A stretch of 64,000 bases of DNA, from positions 27,532,800 through 27,596,799 of the forward strand of contig OZ020619.1 in NCBI GenBank assembly GCA_963971575.1, in the 5' to 3' direction. This stretch comes from Liopterus haemorrhoidalis (taxonomy: Eukaryota > Arthropoda > Insecta > Coleoptera > Dytiscidae). Made by a program: the position numbers and the translations under genes. Shown piece after piece: positions 45,201 through 52,464 of this stretch. The notes beneath the pieces are model-generated. The model was not told where the DNA came from, searched no databases, and was given only the letters and a program-made list of their open reading frames with translations. Position 1 is the stretch's first letter. Each line of letters begins with the position of its first letter.

Positions 45201-47043
45201 GAATCAATGTTGGGTAAATTGTCACTCTGAGCCCTAACAAAATCTTTATCTGCCATTTTAATAATAAATGCGTGAAAAATTGTTTAAAAAACAAATACAA
45301 AACTCTCAAACAAGACACGCTAGAGATGGCAATAACAATTAATCAATCGATTAATTGATGATTTGATTAATCGAAATGTTATAATCGATTTTGATTAAAC
45401 TGGTCAAAAATAAACGATTAATTGATTATGAAATAAAGAAAGAAACATGTTCACTCGCCGACAAAAAAATGGGACAGTCTTAATGTTGTATTTTAAAGGC
45501 TGATATAAAATCATTTGACCGTTTTATTAGGAACACATAAGTAATGGAAGGTAATACAATGTCTGCATAAACAAATATTTTTGTTTACAAATAGGCTGTA
45601 ACAATAAATAATACCCGTTTGAACGAAGACTATATAATATTGAAATTGCATATTAAGTACGTAAATTTTAATACATCTTAGAGATTACTAAACTTCTGCA
45701 AGTCTTTTTTTGTGCAATAAAATAAAATTGTGCCGTACGAGCTGCGCCATATATGAAGATGACAGTCGTATTAGAATATCGCTAGTGTTTTGGATGTAAC
45801 CAAAAACTCTATTAATTACACTATAAAGCGTCATCAGCGAACAGCATCCACGAGCCACAAGAAATTTGGCAATTTAATCACGAACTGTCCAAAGACGACT
45901 GAGGAAACAAGGGCTTGTATCCAGAAGACCTGTAACTTGCCAGGCTTTTCTCGCAAATTATCGAGTTGGAAGATTGCGTTTCGCTCGTGAGCATTTGTAC
46001 TGACTGAACGCAAACTATAGCAGTATATTGGGCAGAAATGAGTAGCGGGTCAGTTTTATTCTTCTAATTCTAATTCTAATAATGGGCGAGAACGAGTGTT
46101 CTGAAGGCCTAGTACTCTAAGGACTTTATTGAAAAGAAGAGAGCAAAGTCATCTTACCGACCAGTGTTTCAACAATACAACTAAGTAATTTCTTGAAAAT
46201 AAAATAAAATTATCGATTAATAATAAATTAATCGATTAATTATTAATTAATCGAAACTTTATTTATTAATAAATAAAGAAATATTTATTAAAAAATATTG
46301 TATGATTAATCGATTAATTAAAACAAAATAATCGATTCATTCAATATTCGATTAATCGTTGCCATCTCTAATACACACGTAAAGGATTGGGTAGTAGGTA
46401 GTCTGGGCCGTGTAGGTTCTGACGTCATGTGCAGTCGTATTTACTCGGCGCTGTGGTCGGCTTTATTTCAAATTTATAATATATTGTTACGAAAAGTTGG
46501 CACCCCGCCACTGGCTACGAGGATTCGAGAGTTATGGCACCGCCGTAATGACGGATGGTTGTGCTCGCTCCTCAAGAACTGTTAATTAACCGTTATTGAC
46601 TATTGTAACCATTCATTGATTTAATAAACTGATTTTGTAATAAATATAATGTGTGTAACAATATTAATTAAAAAAATTAACTGAAATATTAATTAAAATG
46701 TGATTCTTGTTTTCTTAGGTGACATAACTAATATGAACATATCAAAAAAATGTACTTTTAAGAAAATATAAATTTTATGCGTATCCCCTATTGTGTAATA
46801 TCCATTTGCAATTGTTGTTCAAGAATTCCACCAGTTAAAGAAGGACTTATATTAATAACGCAACTGCTACAAGAATAGCAAAACATATAGTGATATTTTT
46901 TTTACCCTGATTTTTTTGTTTTTAGGATTGAATTAAACAAACGTCTACCATGGCTTGCAATTAAAGAGACTGCAAGTGAGACTGCCTCTACAACCACCGA
47001 AACTTCAACTGTTGCACCACCGACTGCGCCGGCTGCAACATAA
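28233..47043 (+). CDS. UV opsin: Ultraviolet-class visual opsin (gene spanning five recognised coding exons)
   Basis: G-protein-coupled retinal photopigment of photoreceptor membranes; insect UV opsins signal through Gq (family knowledge). Exons 28211-28399, 28473-28819, 38497-38669, 41861-42123 and 46926-47043 join with phases 2, 1, 0 and 2 to give 355 residues from the ATG at 28233. Visible features are WNVPP near the N-terminus, TM1 GNGLVMWVF, Lys81 in TM2 ([13 protein letters not shown]), Cys101 and Cys178 for the extracellular disulfide, D125-R-Y, counterion Glu172 (PEG), [11 protein letters not shown] in loop 3, retinal-binding Lys299 (ACKLVA) and [13 protein letters not shown] after TM7. 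[12 protein letters not shown] matches the UV class, not the blue one. No stop or frameshift, so the gene looks functional. Residues before WNVPP are short, so an upstream exon is likely. MED30 lies antisense in the second intron. Confidence 0.95.
28473..28819 (+). CDS. UV opsin: Opsin exon B: TM2 to extracellular loop 2
   Basis: Begins after TTTTCAG and restores Ser-Ala-Lys-Thr across the junction. Contains TM2 with Lys81, the disulfide Cys101, TM3 with the DRY triad at 125-127, and TM4 ([17 protein letters not shown]). The donor GTAAAT at 28820 splits the codon of counterion Glu172 (G|AG). Confidence 0.95.
30232..30267. repeat. (AT)n microsatellite
   Basis: Eighteen AT units without interruption, in the second opsin intron. 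Confidence 0.95.
30268..31717. other. Opsin intron, no supported gene; contains a tRNA-like relic
   Basis: No coding signal. On the minus strand at 30486-30558 a tRNA-like text has a B-box GGTTCGATCC and an A-box-like TAGTGTAATGGTTAGCA at the right spacing. The acceptor and T stems do not pair, so it is at most a tRNA pseudogene or the head of a SINE. Confidence 0.4.
31726..32042. mobile_element. hAT-type MITE (CAGAGCCG termini) with internal minisatellite
   Basis: The left end CAGAGCCGAAGTAAGG and right end CCTTTACTGCGGCTCTG are inverted repeats. The exact 8-bp duplication TGTGAGAC lies at 31718-31725 and 32043-32050. The interior (about 31793-31965) has four to five tandem units of about 37 bp with the core AAAAAAAGGTCCTCACCTCT followed by CAAAATCCAA. 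Non-coding. Confidence 0.92.
32153..32315. mobile_element. hAT-type MITE (CAGAGGCGAATTAAG termini)
   Basis: The left end CAGTAGCGAATTAAGTTG and right end CTTAATTCGCCTCTG are inverted repeats, with an exact 8-bp duplication TATTTTCA (32145-32152 and 32316-32323). The GC-rich interior (GGGCCC, GGCGGCC) is unlike the flanks. 163 bp, non-coding. Confidence 0.9.
32958..33120. mobile_element. hAT-type MITE (TAGGGTG termini) with internal minisatellite
   Basis: The left end TAGGGTGACCATTTTC and right end GTGCACCCTA are flanked by an exact 8-bp duplication CTTAAATA (32950-32957 and 33121-33128). The interior holds three units of the same GGTCCTCACCTCYCAAATCC repeat found in the unrelated MITE at 31726-32042. 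A half copy is at 48019-48103. Confidence 0.9.
33428..34429 (-). CDS. MED30: Mediator complex subunit 30
   Basis: A 333-residue nuclear protein of the Mediator co-activator, which bridges transcription factors and RNA polymerase II. The diagnostic core begins about residue 180: [20 protein letters not shown], then [38 protein letters not shown], and the C-terminal [16 protein letters not shown]; all are MED30 signatures. The first 170 residues are a Met/Gln/Gly-rich low-complexity region (QMGGQM-type repeats, then poly-Gln from CAG/CAA codons), longer than in vertebrates and common in insect orthologues. The coding region is uninterrupted. The start MSGPP at 34429 is preferred over an in-frame ATG at 34462 because TTTATTATTGTTTCAG, a good acceptor, lies between them. 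The whole gene sits antisense in the opsin intron of 28820-38496. Confidence 0.95.
   Translation of the reverse strand: MSGPPHQFNTGFQNSPGMRNQFGGPQMPSQMGGGMQNPMASQLGNQVPMQMGGQMVPSMASTMGQMGQPSMAGAMGQMSSQPLLGGMNQPFSVNTGLQENLMQATQSQLQQQMQQQQQLQQMQQQQQLQQMQVQQGAGQLPVQGGPLPTQVNQQQNVTASVPSNTTSATPPAPQPVPSKEINTVSLCRIGQETVQDIVSRTQEVFQNLKAIQPPNGTVQGSNSSNEKKARVQEQLRTIRVLFKRLRLIFEKCNENCQLQGMEYTHIESLIPLKDEPDTKSDEKKSSEAYRLICEEHKEIMEQVVLKNKQLKEVIDHLRRIIWEINTMLAMRRS
34438..34640 (-). promoter_or_regulatory. MED30: Probable 5' UTR intron and leader exon of MED30
   Basis: On the minus strand an exon ending CGTGCCGAG is followed by GTAACT (donor at 34572-34567). The acceptor TTGTTTCAG ends at 34438, giving a 135-bp intron directly before the start codon region. 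The 5' limit of the leader exon is not visible. Confidence 0.5.
34767..35162 (+). repeat. Recent direct tandem duplication, 202-bp period
   Basis: 194 bp at 34767-34960 recurs at 34969-35162 with a single visible difference (AAGAGGTAAG against AAGAGATAAG). It begins TTTAAAATTGAATTATATTA in both. Just 5' of it, minus strand 34700-34764 is a weak tRNA-like text with a GGGTTCGTATC B-box. Confidence 0.9.
35320..35835 (+). pseudogene. Jockey-like non-LTR RT C-terminal fragment
   Basis: Readings across frames give [39 protein letters not shown] (the thumb YLG.hLD..LTW.HI block), then [35 protein letters not shown] and [10 protein letters not shown]. It ends at RLKRHKP near 35860. The ILKPIW.YGIQLWG...NS.I...Q signature is characteristic of Jockey-clade ORF2. 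It is broken by a stop and frameshifts and the RT core is missing. Confidence 0.8.
35851..35888. repeat. Short perfect hairpin
   Basis: AGACACAAACCAT is followed by a 10-11-nt loop and ATGGTTTGTGTCT; the stem extends with flanking A/T runs. It sits at the end of the Jockey-like fragment. It resembles a Rho-independent terminator only by chance in this eukaryotic context. Confidence 0.6.
36201..36403 (+). mobile_element. Poly(A)-tailed retroposon (SINE-like) inserted in RT copy D
   Basis: The 203-bp insert ends in about 16 A and is flanked by the 12-bp duplication AAACTTAATACC (36189-36200 and 36404-36415). The GC-richer body contains CCGAAGTCCCGCCGTGACGG and CTCTCGGCGCATACCC. A long duplication plus an A-tail is the hallmark of LINE-mediated retroposition. 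No clear pol III boxes were seen, so it may be a 5'-truncated LINE end or processed RNA instead of a true SINE. Confidence 0.82.
36833..38034. mobile_element. Harbinger-like non-autonomous element (CGGCCCRATTCTGTAA termini)
   Basis: The left end CGGCCCAATTCTGTAA and right end TTACAGAATCGGGCCG are inverted. The 3-bp duplication is ATT (36830-36832 and 38035-38037). Both subterminal regions are arrays of GTTACT/AGTAAC and GTTGCT/AGCAAC. It is 1.2 kb with no transposase seen. The host RT frame resumes exactly after the duplication, which confirms the ends. Confidence 0.85.
38497..38669 (+). CDS. UV opsin: Opsin exon C: extracellular loop 2 and TM5
   Basis: The acceptor TTTGTTTCAG ends at 38496. 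Completes Glu172 and continues [19 protein letters not shown]5 ([21 protein letters not shown]) and HEKALKEQ of loop 3. The donor GTAATA begins at 38670. Separated from exon B by 9.68 kb of transposon-rich DNA. Confidence 0.95.
38923..39891 (+). mobile_element. PIF/Harbinger-type deletion derivative, copy 2
   Basis: Same termini as 24704-25529 and the 3-bp duplication TTA (38920-38922 and 39892-39894). The transposase start [20 protein letters not shown] is split by a 78-bp retroposon at 39206-39283, then [20 protein letters not shown] continues. It shares the same internal deletion as copy 1, so the two belong to one MITE-like family. Confidence 0.85.
39206..39283 (-). mobile_element. Short retroposon with 14-bp target duplication
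   Basis: The 78-bp insert begins (plus strand) GTTAGTTAGTTAGTTAAAAT and ends CCATTTAAATGACTAC, flanked by CGATATGAAGAAAA at 39192-39205 and 39284-39297. The sister Harbinger copy lacks the insert. Read on the minus strand it has a (TAAC)n tail. Relatives are at 1632-1706 and 40245-40299. Confidence 0.85.
40245..40299 (-). repeat. Short retroposon-like repeat, copy 3 (partial)
   Basis: Shares CAGCACAAAGG...AAGCGCCTAACGCAGCCCAT and AAATGACTA with the insert at 39206-39283; the TTAG-repeat end is missing. Confidence 0.45.
40480..40995. mobile_element. Relative of the GTGGCCAC foldback family (one arm), with (CA)n
   Basis: ATCATGACCATGGAAACGTT, TTTTATCAAAAAACGTCTC and GTCAACCGATTTT blocks match the arm of 12318-13235. 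After a (CA)n tract (40838-40862) it continues CATGAAACGTGGTCATCCGT and ends CTTGCCCCTTATATATTAAG. Confidence 0.65.
40996..41860. other. Opsin intron between exons C and D, no supported feature
   Basis: AT-rich intronic DNA with no coding frame or clear repeat structure. Confidence 0.4.
41861..42123 (+). CDS. UV opsin: Opsin exon D: loop 3, TM6 and TM7
   Basis: The acceptor TTAATTTTAG ends at 41860 and the frame opens [16 protein letters not shown], the strongly conserved G-protein-facing loop. TM6 is [21 protein letters not shown]7 carries the chromophore Lys299 in [19 protein letters not shown]. The donor GTAAGT begins at 42124, phase 2. Confidence 0.95.
42124..43659. other. Opsin intron between exons D and E, no supported gene
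   Basis: No coding frame. A short perfect hairpin CTTTTTCGAATCGTACCGAT with its complement lies at 42639-42665. GAGCCGGCTTTAAAAT at 43530 resembles a hAT terminus without a partner. Confidence 0.4.
43668..44353 (+). mobile_element. hAT element relic with TGTTTAC subterminal arrays and BED-finger piece
   Basis: The left end CAGTGATGGGCGTTACG and right end GCGCCCATCACTG are inverted. The flanks ATAAAAAT and ATAAAATT match 7 of 8. Both subterminal regions are rich in GTAAACA/TGTTTAC (43680-43750, 44250-44320). Inside, an ATG at 43841 gives [20 protein letters not shown], then a CKICNEFF half finger, the start of a BED-type zinc finger as in hAT transposases. The rest is deleted. 686 bp. Confidence 0.85.
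45062..45320 (+). pseudogene. Fragment of a transposon-type ORF ([10 protein letters not shown]...)
   Basis: The reading [19 protein letters not shown] meets a stop, then resumes [20 protein letters not shown] and [15 protein letters not shown] in shifted frames. The GPSTS opening and Lys-rich then Cys-containing order look like the N-terminus of a DNA-transposon protein. I cannot assign the family. It is cut at 45321 by a hAT insertion. Inverted CAGTGACGTCACAGCCTAC (44893) and GTAGGTTCTGACGTCA (46410) may mark the outer ends of the element that contained it. Confidence 0.4.
45321..46370. mobile_element. hAT-type element with ATCGATTAAT subterminal arrays, carrying a Tc1 relic
   Basis: The left end TAGAGATGGCAATAACAATT and right end CGTTGCCATCTCTA are inverted. 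The flanks AGACACGC and ATACACAC match 6 of 8. Dense ATCGATTAAT/ATTAATCGAT motifs fill both subterminal zones (45340-45425 and 46210-46360). The centre (about 45440-46010) is a Tc1-like remnant: ATGGGACAGTCTTAATGTTG near its start and, in shifted frames, [19 protein letters not shown] and [13 protein letters not shown]. Confidence 0.8.
46485..46660. mobile_element. Probable solo LTR
   Basis: The 176-bp segment starts TGTTACGAAAAGTTGGCACC and ends ATAATGTGTGTAACA, so it has TG...CA ends in a short inverted repeat (TGTTAC/GTAACA), with ATAT on both sides (46481-46484 and 46661-46664). AATAAA-type signals occur near the 3' end. The pattern fits a solo LTR of a Ty3/Gypsy- or BEL-like element. No internal coding sequence, so the family is not assigned. 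It lies 265 bp upstream of the last opsin exon. Confidence 0.5.
46926..47043 (+). CDS. UV opsin: Opsin exon E: cytoplasmic tail and stop
   Basis: The acceptor TTTTTGTTTTTAG ends at 46925. Completes the Arg codon and reads [18 protein letters not shown], then a Thr/Ala/Pro-rich tail ending APPTAPAAT and TAA at 47041. The RLPWLAI block is typical of insect UV opsin C-termini, and the many Ser/Thr are candidate phosphorylation sites. AT-rich 3' UTR follows. Confidence 0.93.
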
Positions 47044-48018
47044 TTTTTATACCTTCTGTTGACGAACTGTTATTTGGTTAAATGGATTACGAGACTTAAT
47101 ATTCTTATACGTCACTCCCTGTAGAATATATTAGTTACAATTATGATAAAATATTACTGTTTTCTTTGTGTGACAGTTTTATTGTTAACTTTATTTATTG
47201 TAGTTAATAAATATTCCTCAGCAAGTAACATAATGTATTATTTTCCATTTATATCAATGCTTTCTCGAAACACTACAACTAGTTTTAACACCTGTCAGTT
47301 TTTATTTTTATTTATTTATATATTTATTTGAGTTAATGTTGCGAACAGAGCTGCACTAGAAAAGTGCCACACCAATAAAAGCACAACAATACAAAATACA
47401 AAAAATTCTTATGATTAAACAAATTTATACGTATCAAGTTGAATTCACATCAATTAGCAGAACATTATGGTTTTATATAGATACATATGTGATGTATGTA
47501 TAGATTAAAAATTAAGATAAAGAGTTATTATTATTTATTTATTTTAGTTTTTTGAAATATTTTAATTATATCGAAGGCTACTTTTTTATTGAATGTTATT
47601 TTTTATTGTTTTTTTAAATGAATTTAAAGAACCAAAGAAAATATCCAAGTTTGTGGTATACTGGTTAACTGTTCTTGATGTTCTGTGTATTGGTGAGTTA
47701 CTGTTTGACAATGTACTTAATACTGGAATAAAGAACATGCTAGGATTTCGTACCGGGTAGTGGTAAATGTTAAAATTAAAAAAACGGGTTAATTGACTGA
47801 CCATCTATAATATTATTAATAGTTTTAAAAATGAATATTAAATCCTTCGTTTTTTGAGTGATTCAATATTATAGAAATTTAGATTGAAATTATAACTTTT
47901 ATAGTGATTTAAACGGTTAAATTTGTAGTTGAGGCGGTTAATAAATTTTCTTTGTACTTTTTCTACTTGACCACACCAGCAAATTCTAAGTGGCTTCGAA
48001 CTAAGCTATTATATAATG
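47044..48018. other. Opsin 3' UTR and downstream AT-rich DNA
   Basis: The opsin 3' UTR must start here. AATAAA-containing strings occur near 47205 and 47730, but I cannot choose the polyadenylation site. No other coding signal. Confidence 0.45.
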
Positions 48019-48103
48019 TAGGGTGACCATTTTCTTAAGAAGGCAATGCGGGACGGAACAAAAAAAAGGTCCTCATCTCCCAAATCCAAGTGAAGAGCAA
48101 AAA
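48019..48103. mobile_element. Half copy of the TAGGGTGACC hAT MITE
   Basis: TAGGGTGACCATTTTCTTAA, then GCAATGCGGGACGGAAC and one to two GGTCCTCATCTCCCAAATCC units, as in 32958-33120. The right terminus is missing: the palindromic element starts immediately. Confidence 0.75.
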
Positions 48104-48108
48104 AAAAA

Positions 48109-48905
48109 TGGGTTATGGGTGGAGGAAAGTCCCTGTTCACAACCGAACGACTGAAATAGAAATACAAAATATATTTAACACGTTATATAAAATAAAAAGT
48201 GTAAAAGAAATGTTAGTAATGTTCTTTTCTCCTCTTTGAGGGGCCAGGGCCAAATTCACCAAACCGTCTTCTTCATCGTCCTCAATCGCCTGAAATGAAT
48301 AATTATATATTCAATATCCCAAGGTAAAACCTTGTCATGAAGTCTTAATATAAATACAACGTATATGAAAGTTGGTAAGCATTAATAAATAGAAGTAATT
48401 GTATCTATAACATGTAGGTTAAGTATTAATTATTATAAATAATGGTAACTTTCAACAACCTCGACCACGACCTCGACGACGACGAGATGGATAGGCTGCT
48501 CGACGATATTGATATTGAAGAAGTCGAGGCACAACATCAGGTATAGTTACACTCGTATTGTTGTTGAAAGTTACCATTATTTATAATAATTACTTGCCCA
48601 CATGTTATAGATACAATTACTTCTATTTATTAATACTTACCAACTTTCATGTACGTTGTATTTATATTAGGACTTCATGACAAGGTTTTACCTTGGGTTT
48701 ATTGAATATATAATTATTTATTTCAGGCGATTGAGGACGATGACGAAGACGGTTAGGCGGATTTGGCCCTGGCCCCTCAAAGAGGAGAAAAGAACATTAC
48801 TAACATTTCTTTTACACTTTTTATTTCATATAACGTGTCAAATATATTTTGTATTTCAATTTCAGTCATTTGGTTGTGAACAGTGACTTTCCTCCACCCA
48901 TCCCA
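48109..48905 (+). mobile_element. Palindromic element with a two-exon acidic mini-ORF
   Basis: The left arm 48109-48459 and right arm 48560-48905 are inverted copies with few differences, around a 100-bp loop. On the plus strand an ATG at 48442 opens MVTFNNLDHDLDDDEMDRLL and runs to VEAQHQ at 48540, followed by GTATAG. After an intron with the acceptor ATTTATTTCAG (ending 48726) a phase-0 exon reads AIEDDDEDG and stops at 48756: 42 residues in all, strongly acidic. In the left arm the mirrored second exon has lost that stop. Family not recognised. It could be a captured gene fragment or a truncated transposon protein. Confidence 0.6.
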
Positions 48906-50464
48906 CCCTTCCCCCTCCGCCCCCACCTCTTTCAAAATGTTAAATTGAATAAATGTTTACTTCACTGACTCATGTTAGACAGGTTATTGAAGATATAAAG
49001 ACAATTGTATAGGATGAAACATGAAAATTAGCATAAAATTTTCAAGTTAGGAGATTTTTTCAAATTTTGAAAAGCTGTATCTCGGAAACTATTAGGGCTA
49101 CCTAGCTCATTCTGGTCTCAAATTGTAGCAAATTTAATCTAGTTTAAAAATGTATGGAGTGGTGTTTGTCGAAAACGTGCTCCTTTATGGTCAAAATGGG
49201 AAGAAACCGAAAAAAGTGCGAAAATTTAGCAGTTTTTGAGATATTCAAAACTGTTCCGGAGGGCTGCCGAGGTCGAAAACTTGGATTTTGCATCTCAGGC
49301 ACATCCCATACAAGAAAAAAAAAAAAAACGGAACTAATTACCCCCACTTGATGCAACTTATGATGCACTAGGTTACTGGATTAATAGTAGTAATTCCAGT
49401 TTTAAAAGTAGATCTTATTTTGTTCCTAGTCATAATCTTCTTGCAGTCTAAGTTGCAAGAAACTTGTATTTCGGGTCTTAGAATCCATTATTGCAGGTTC
49501 TCAAAATACTGAGAGTACACTAGTTTTATAATTTTTATATCTTACGTTTTGTTGCATTCAGGTACTCACACAACAGAGAAGATCAACGTGTCCAGATAAA
49601 CACGATTAAATTGAAAATTCGTAAGATTGGGAAAAAAGGAGATAATAGCTTTATCCGTTGCTGAAGTTTCTAGCAGATTAGAGCAGATTAATTAGAACAT
49701 ACGCGTTGTTAGTTTGGATAAATTTAATTAATAAACTGAGTTCTCCTTAAATTTACTACACTCACATGATCACAATGTTATCAGTAAGATAATTTTAGCA
49801 TTCGGGGTGACAAGAATATCTAACACGTCTTAAGTCGGACATGCGCATTAAATCTGTTCCTTAACTGTTGATATCTTATTAGAAACTTCATCCGCGAACA
49901 AAGCTAATATATTGATGTTATTAAAAATAATAATTAACCAATAATATTTACACCATCTTATATTTCATTAAAAATATTAATAAAAATACATCTATAAAGA
50001 AGCAAATTGCAAAAGTAGAAACATTAAAAAATGCAGTAATAAACAGCTGCCTGAAATACTGGTAAAGTGACTAAGAACTAACAAAGTATCACCAATTATA
50101 AACAACCAATTGTTACAAAAATTGTCTTACATAAAATTAATATATAGTATACAATATAAATAAATACATTTAAAATGCATAACAAAGTATAAATAAGCAG
50201 ATCGTTTTTGAAATTATAATAGTAAAAATATGAGAAGACCGATATACAGTCTTCACTATGAAAAATTTCACAACTACACAAAAATGTCATTTATAACAAG
50301 CTGACATATTTGAGAACTTAAATTTAAGTAATGTTAGGACTGTGCCGATTGATGTCAGCGCTTGAGATTTTTCTGGAGTTTGTTCATTAAGCGCCGTTTA
50401 CAATCACGTACCTATAGTAGGCACCTTTCTGCACCTATCGGCAAGGTCCTACAGTCATCTACAT
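48906..50464. other. No supported gene
   Basis: Pyrimidine-rich CCACCCATCCCACCC-type text at 48890-48935 follows the palindrome. The block 49015-49370 (AAAAGCTGTATCTCGGAAAC, GTCAAAATGGGAAGAAACCG) has the look of an old dispersed repeat. No coding signal. Confidence 0.4.
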
Positions 50465-50689
50465 CAGTGGTGCGCCACGAATGAGTTGCAATACCTGATG
50501 GTGAGGTAAAAATTATTCGGGGTCGCAACATTTATATTTATTTATTTATTATTATTTTTTTTTAAATAGTTTAATGATTTTGAAAAATGTTGACTGTCAA
50601 TTAGAATTTAATATCCTGAGCTAAAATAATAGGCAGTGGCAAGTCGCCGGGTTAGTAAGAGGCGAAGCGCCAAGTAGTAATTCCTTTTT

Positions 50690-51250
50690 ATATGTTAAAT
50701 TTAGAAGTCCGTGATATTATAAGCCGAATAGAGCAAGGAAGGTCAGCTTGTGGTAAAATGAAGAAACTACTAACATCTCACGACTTACCAAATAAAAAAA
50801 AAGCTTCGATTAGTGAAATCTTTCTAGTAGTATTGTACGGTGTAGAGGCCCTGACTTTAACTAAAAAGTTAAGTAGGGATTAGAAGCCTAGGAAATGTGG
50901 ATTTACAGAAGAATATTCCGCATTTCATGGACCAGCAGAACGAAGAACTACTCACTAAAATGGGAACAAAACTACTATTAATGTTCCAAATTAAAAATAT
51001 GAAGTTAGAATATCTAGGCCATGTAATTCGTAGTAATAAATACCATTTATTACGGTTAATGGAAAGTAGAATAAATGGCAAAAGATCAGCAGTAAGGCGA
51101 CAAATATCCTGACTGTGGAACTTATGAGAGTGGTTCGGAATGTCCAGCATAGATTTTTTCAGGACTTAAGTATTCCAAAGTTAAGATTGCTATGTTACTG
51201 GCCAACCTTCAAAGCAAAGATGGCACTTAAAGGAAAAGAAGAAATTAAAT
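50690..51250 (+). pseudogene. RTE-type reverse transcriptase C-terminal fragment
   Basis: Across three frames: VRDIISRIEQGRSACGKMKK, LLTSHDLPNKKK, VVLYGVEALTLTKKL (50825-50870), RIFRISWTSRTKNYSLKWEQ-like, MKLEYLGHVIRSNKYHLLRL (50999-51060), then GKRSAVRRQIS and WFGMSSIDFF. This is the standard endonuclease-RT C-terminal order (LLYGVE.WTL, LEYLGHV, GKR..GRR.ISW). Inactive, 5'-truncated and frameshifted. Confidence 0.8.
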
Positions 51251-51850
51251 TTATTCGGCCTCAGCCTCACCTAACGAGCCGCCACTATCAAGAGGCGTTA
51301 GGAACATTGGTATAGTTCATTCCACGCTCTCTCGAAATTGACGAAATAACTGCAGTTATTTGAGACCATTCGCAATTGGGGGTTTATTGCTATAATCCTC
51401 AGAATTCTAAAAGAAACAGGGTCTGGTTCAAATAAAAATAAATTTCCAACTAGCCTGGATAGCTTGATTTCGAAATTATTTATTTATCTTCAATTTTCAT
51501 TTAAATTTTTACTCAATACAGCCCATTCCTTTGTTATGATTGTCCTAACCACCGACCACCCGCTAACTTTATTAGTTGGCAATTTACAAAGGTAAGAGTC
51601 ATTCCGGATAAGCTTGGAATGAACTATACAAAACGTAACTATGAAGTACGGGTTTCTCACAATTAGTTGCGTTATCAGTCTAGTTTATATCTCAAAGAAA
51701 ATTTAGGACCTGACATCTCAATATTACTCTAAACATGAAAGAAATACGTTTCACAAACATTTAAATTTCGTTTTTGTCAAAAATCTTTTTTATTTTTAAG
51801 TCTTCAATATCTATTAATATGCAATTCATTTTAATGTACATGAAGTTATA

Positions 51851-52357
51851 CCGGGTGAATTATTTAAGGAGCAACATACATGTTTCACATATAATTTTAA
51901 TGAAGTGAGTTATTTCAAAAGCAACATAGCCATAAAACAAATGCTTATCGTATCCATAGAAAAGACAAAATATTATTTTTTTAAATATTTTGTGGACTTA
52001 GCTACTAAATAGTAGTATTATTATTTTTGTTTGTATGTAAATAGAAACAAACTAATAAAAATTCATTTATTGTTTCTAATTTACTATTTTTTTGTCGTCT
52101 AGGAACTTTATCATGTCAAATAACTATTAATTTAACCATCACTGCATATTTGTTGCCATGGATATCTAATTTACTATTTTTTTGTCGTCTAGGAACTTTA
52201 TTATGTCAAATAACTATTAATTTAACCATCACTGCATATTTGTTGCCATGGATATCATAAGCTTGCTTTCATAATTTGCTGTGTTGCAAATGAAATAACT
52301 CACTTCATTAACATTATATGTGAAACATGTATGTTGCTCCTTAAATAATTCACCCGG
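51851..52357. mobile_element. Foldback MITE with TA duplication and internal 90-bp tandem repeat
   Basis: The left end CCGGGTGAATTATTTAAGGA and right end TCCTTAAATAATTCACCCGG are perfect inverted repeats extending over about 60 bp (including CATACATGTTTCACATATAA). They are flanked by TA (51849-51850 and 52358-52359), as in Tc1/mariner MITEs. Inside, a 90-bp unit (starting TTACTATTTTTTTGTCGTCT at 52081 and again at 52171) is duplicated with one or two changes. Confidence 0.88.
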
Positions 52358-52464
52358 TATGTATTAAAATATATAAAGTATTGAATTCTATAGGTATATT
52401 AAACAAAAGATAAAAAAAAAGGAAGAGAGTCGCATATAGAGAATAAAGAGGTTGCGCACCACTG

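Larger units (their letters stand above)
50465..52464. mobile_element. Composite hAT-like element (CAGTGGTGCGC termini)
   Basis: The left end CAGTGGTGCGCCACGAATG and right end GGTTGCGCACCACTG are inverted repeats 2.0 kb apart. The expected 8-bp duplication is not visible (flanks ATCTACAT and AGATATGG), so the two ends may have decayed or come from different copies. The interior holds an RTE-type RT fragment and a foldback MITE. Confidence 0.6.
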
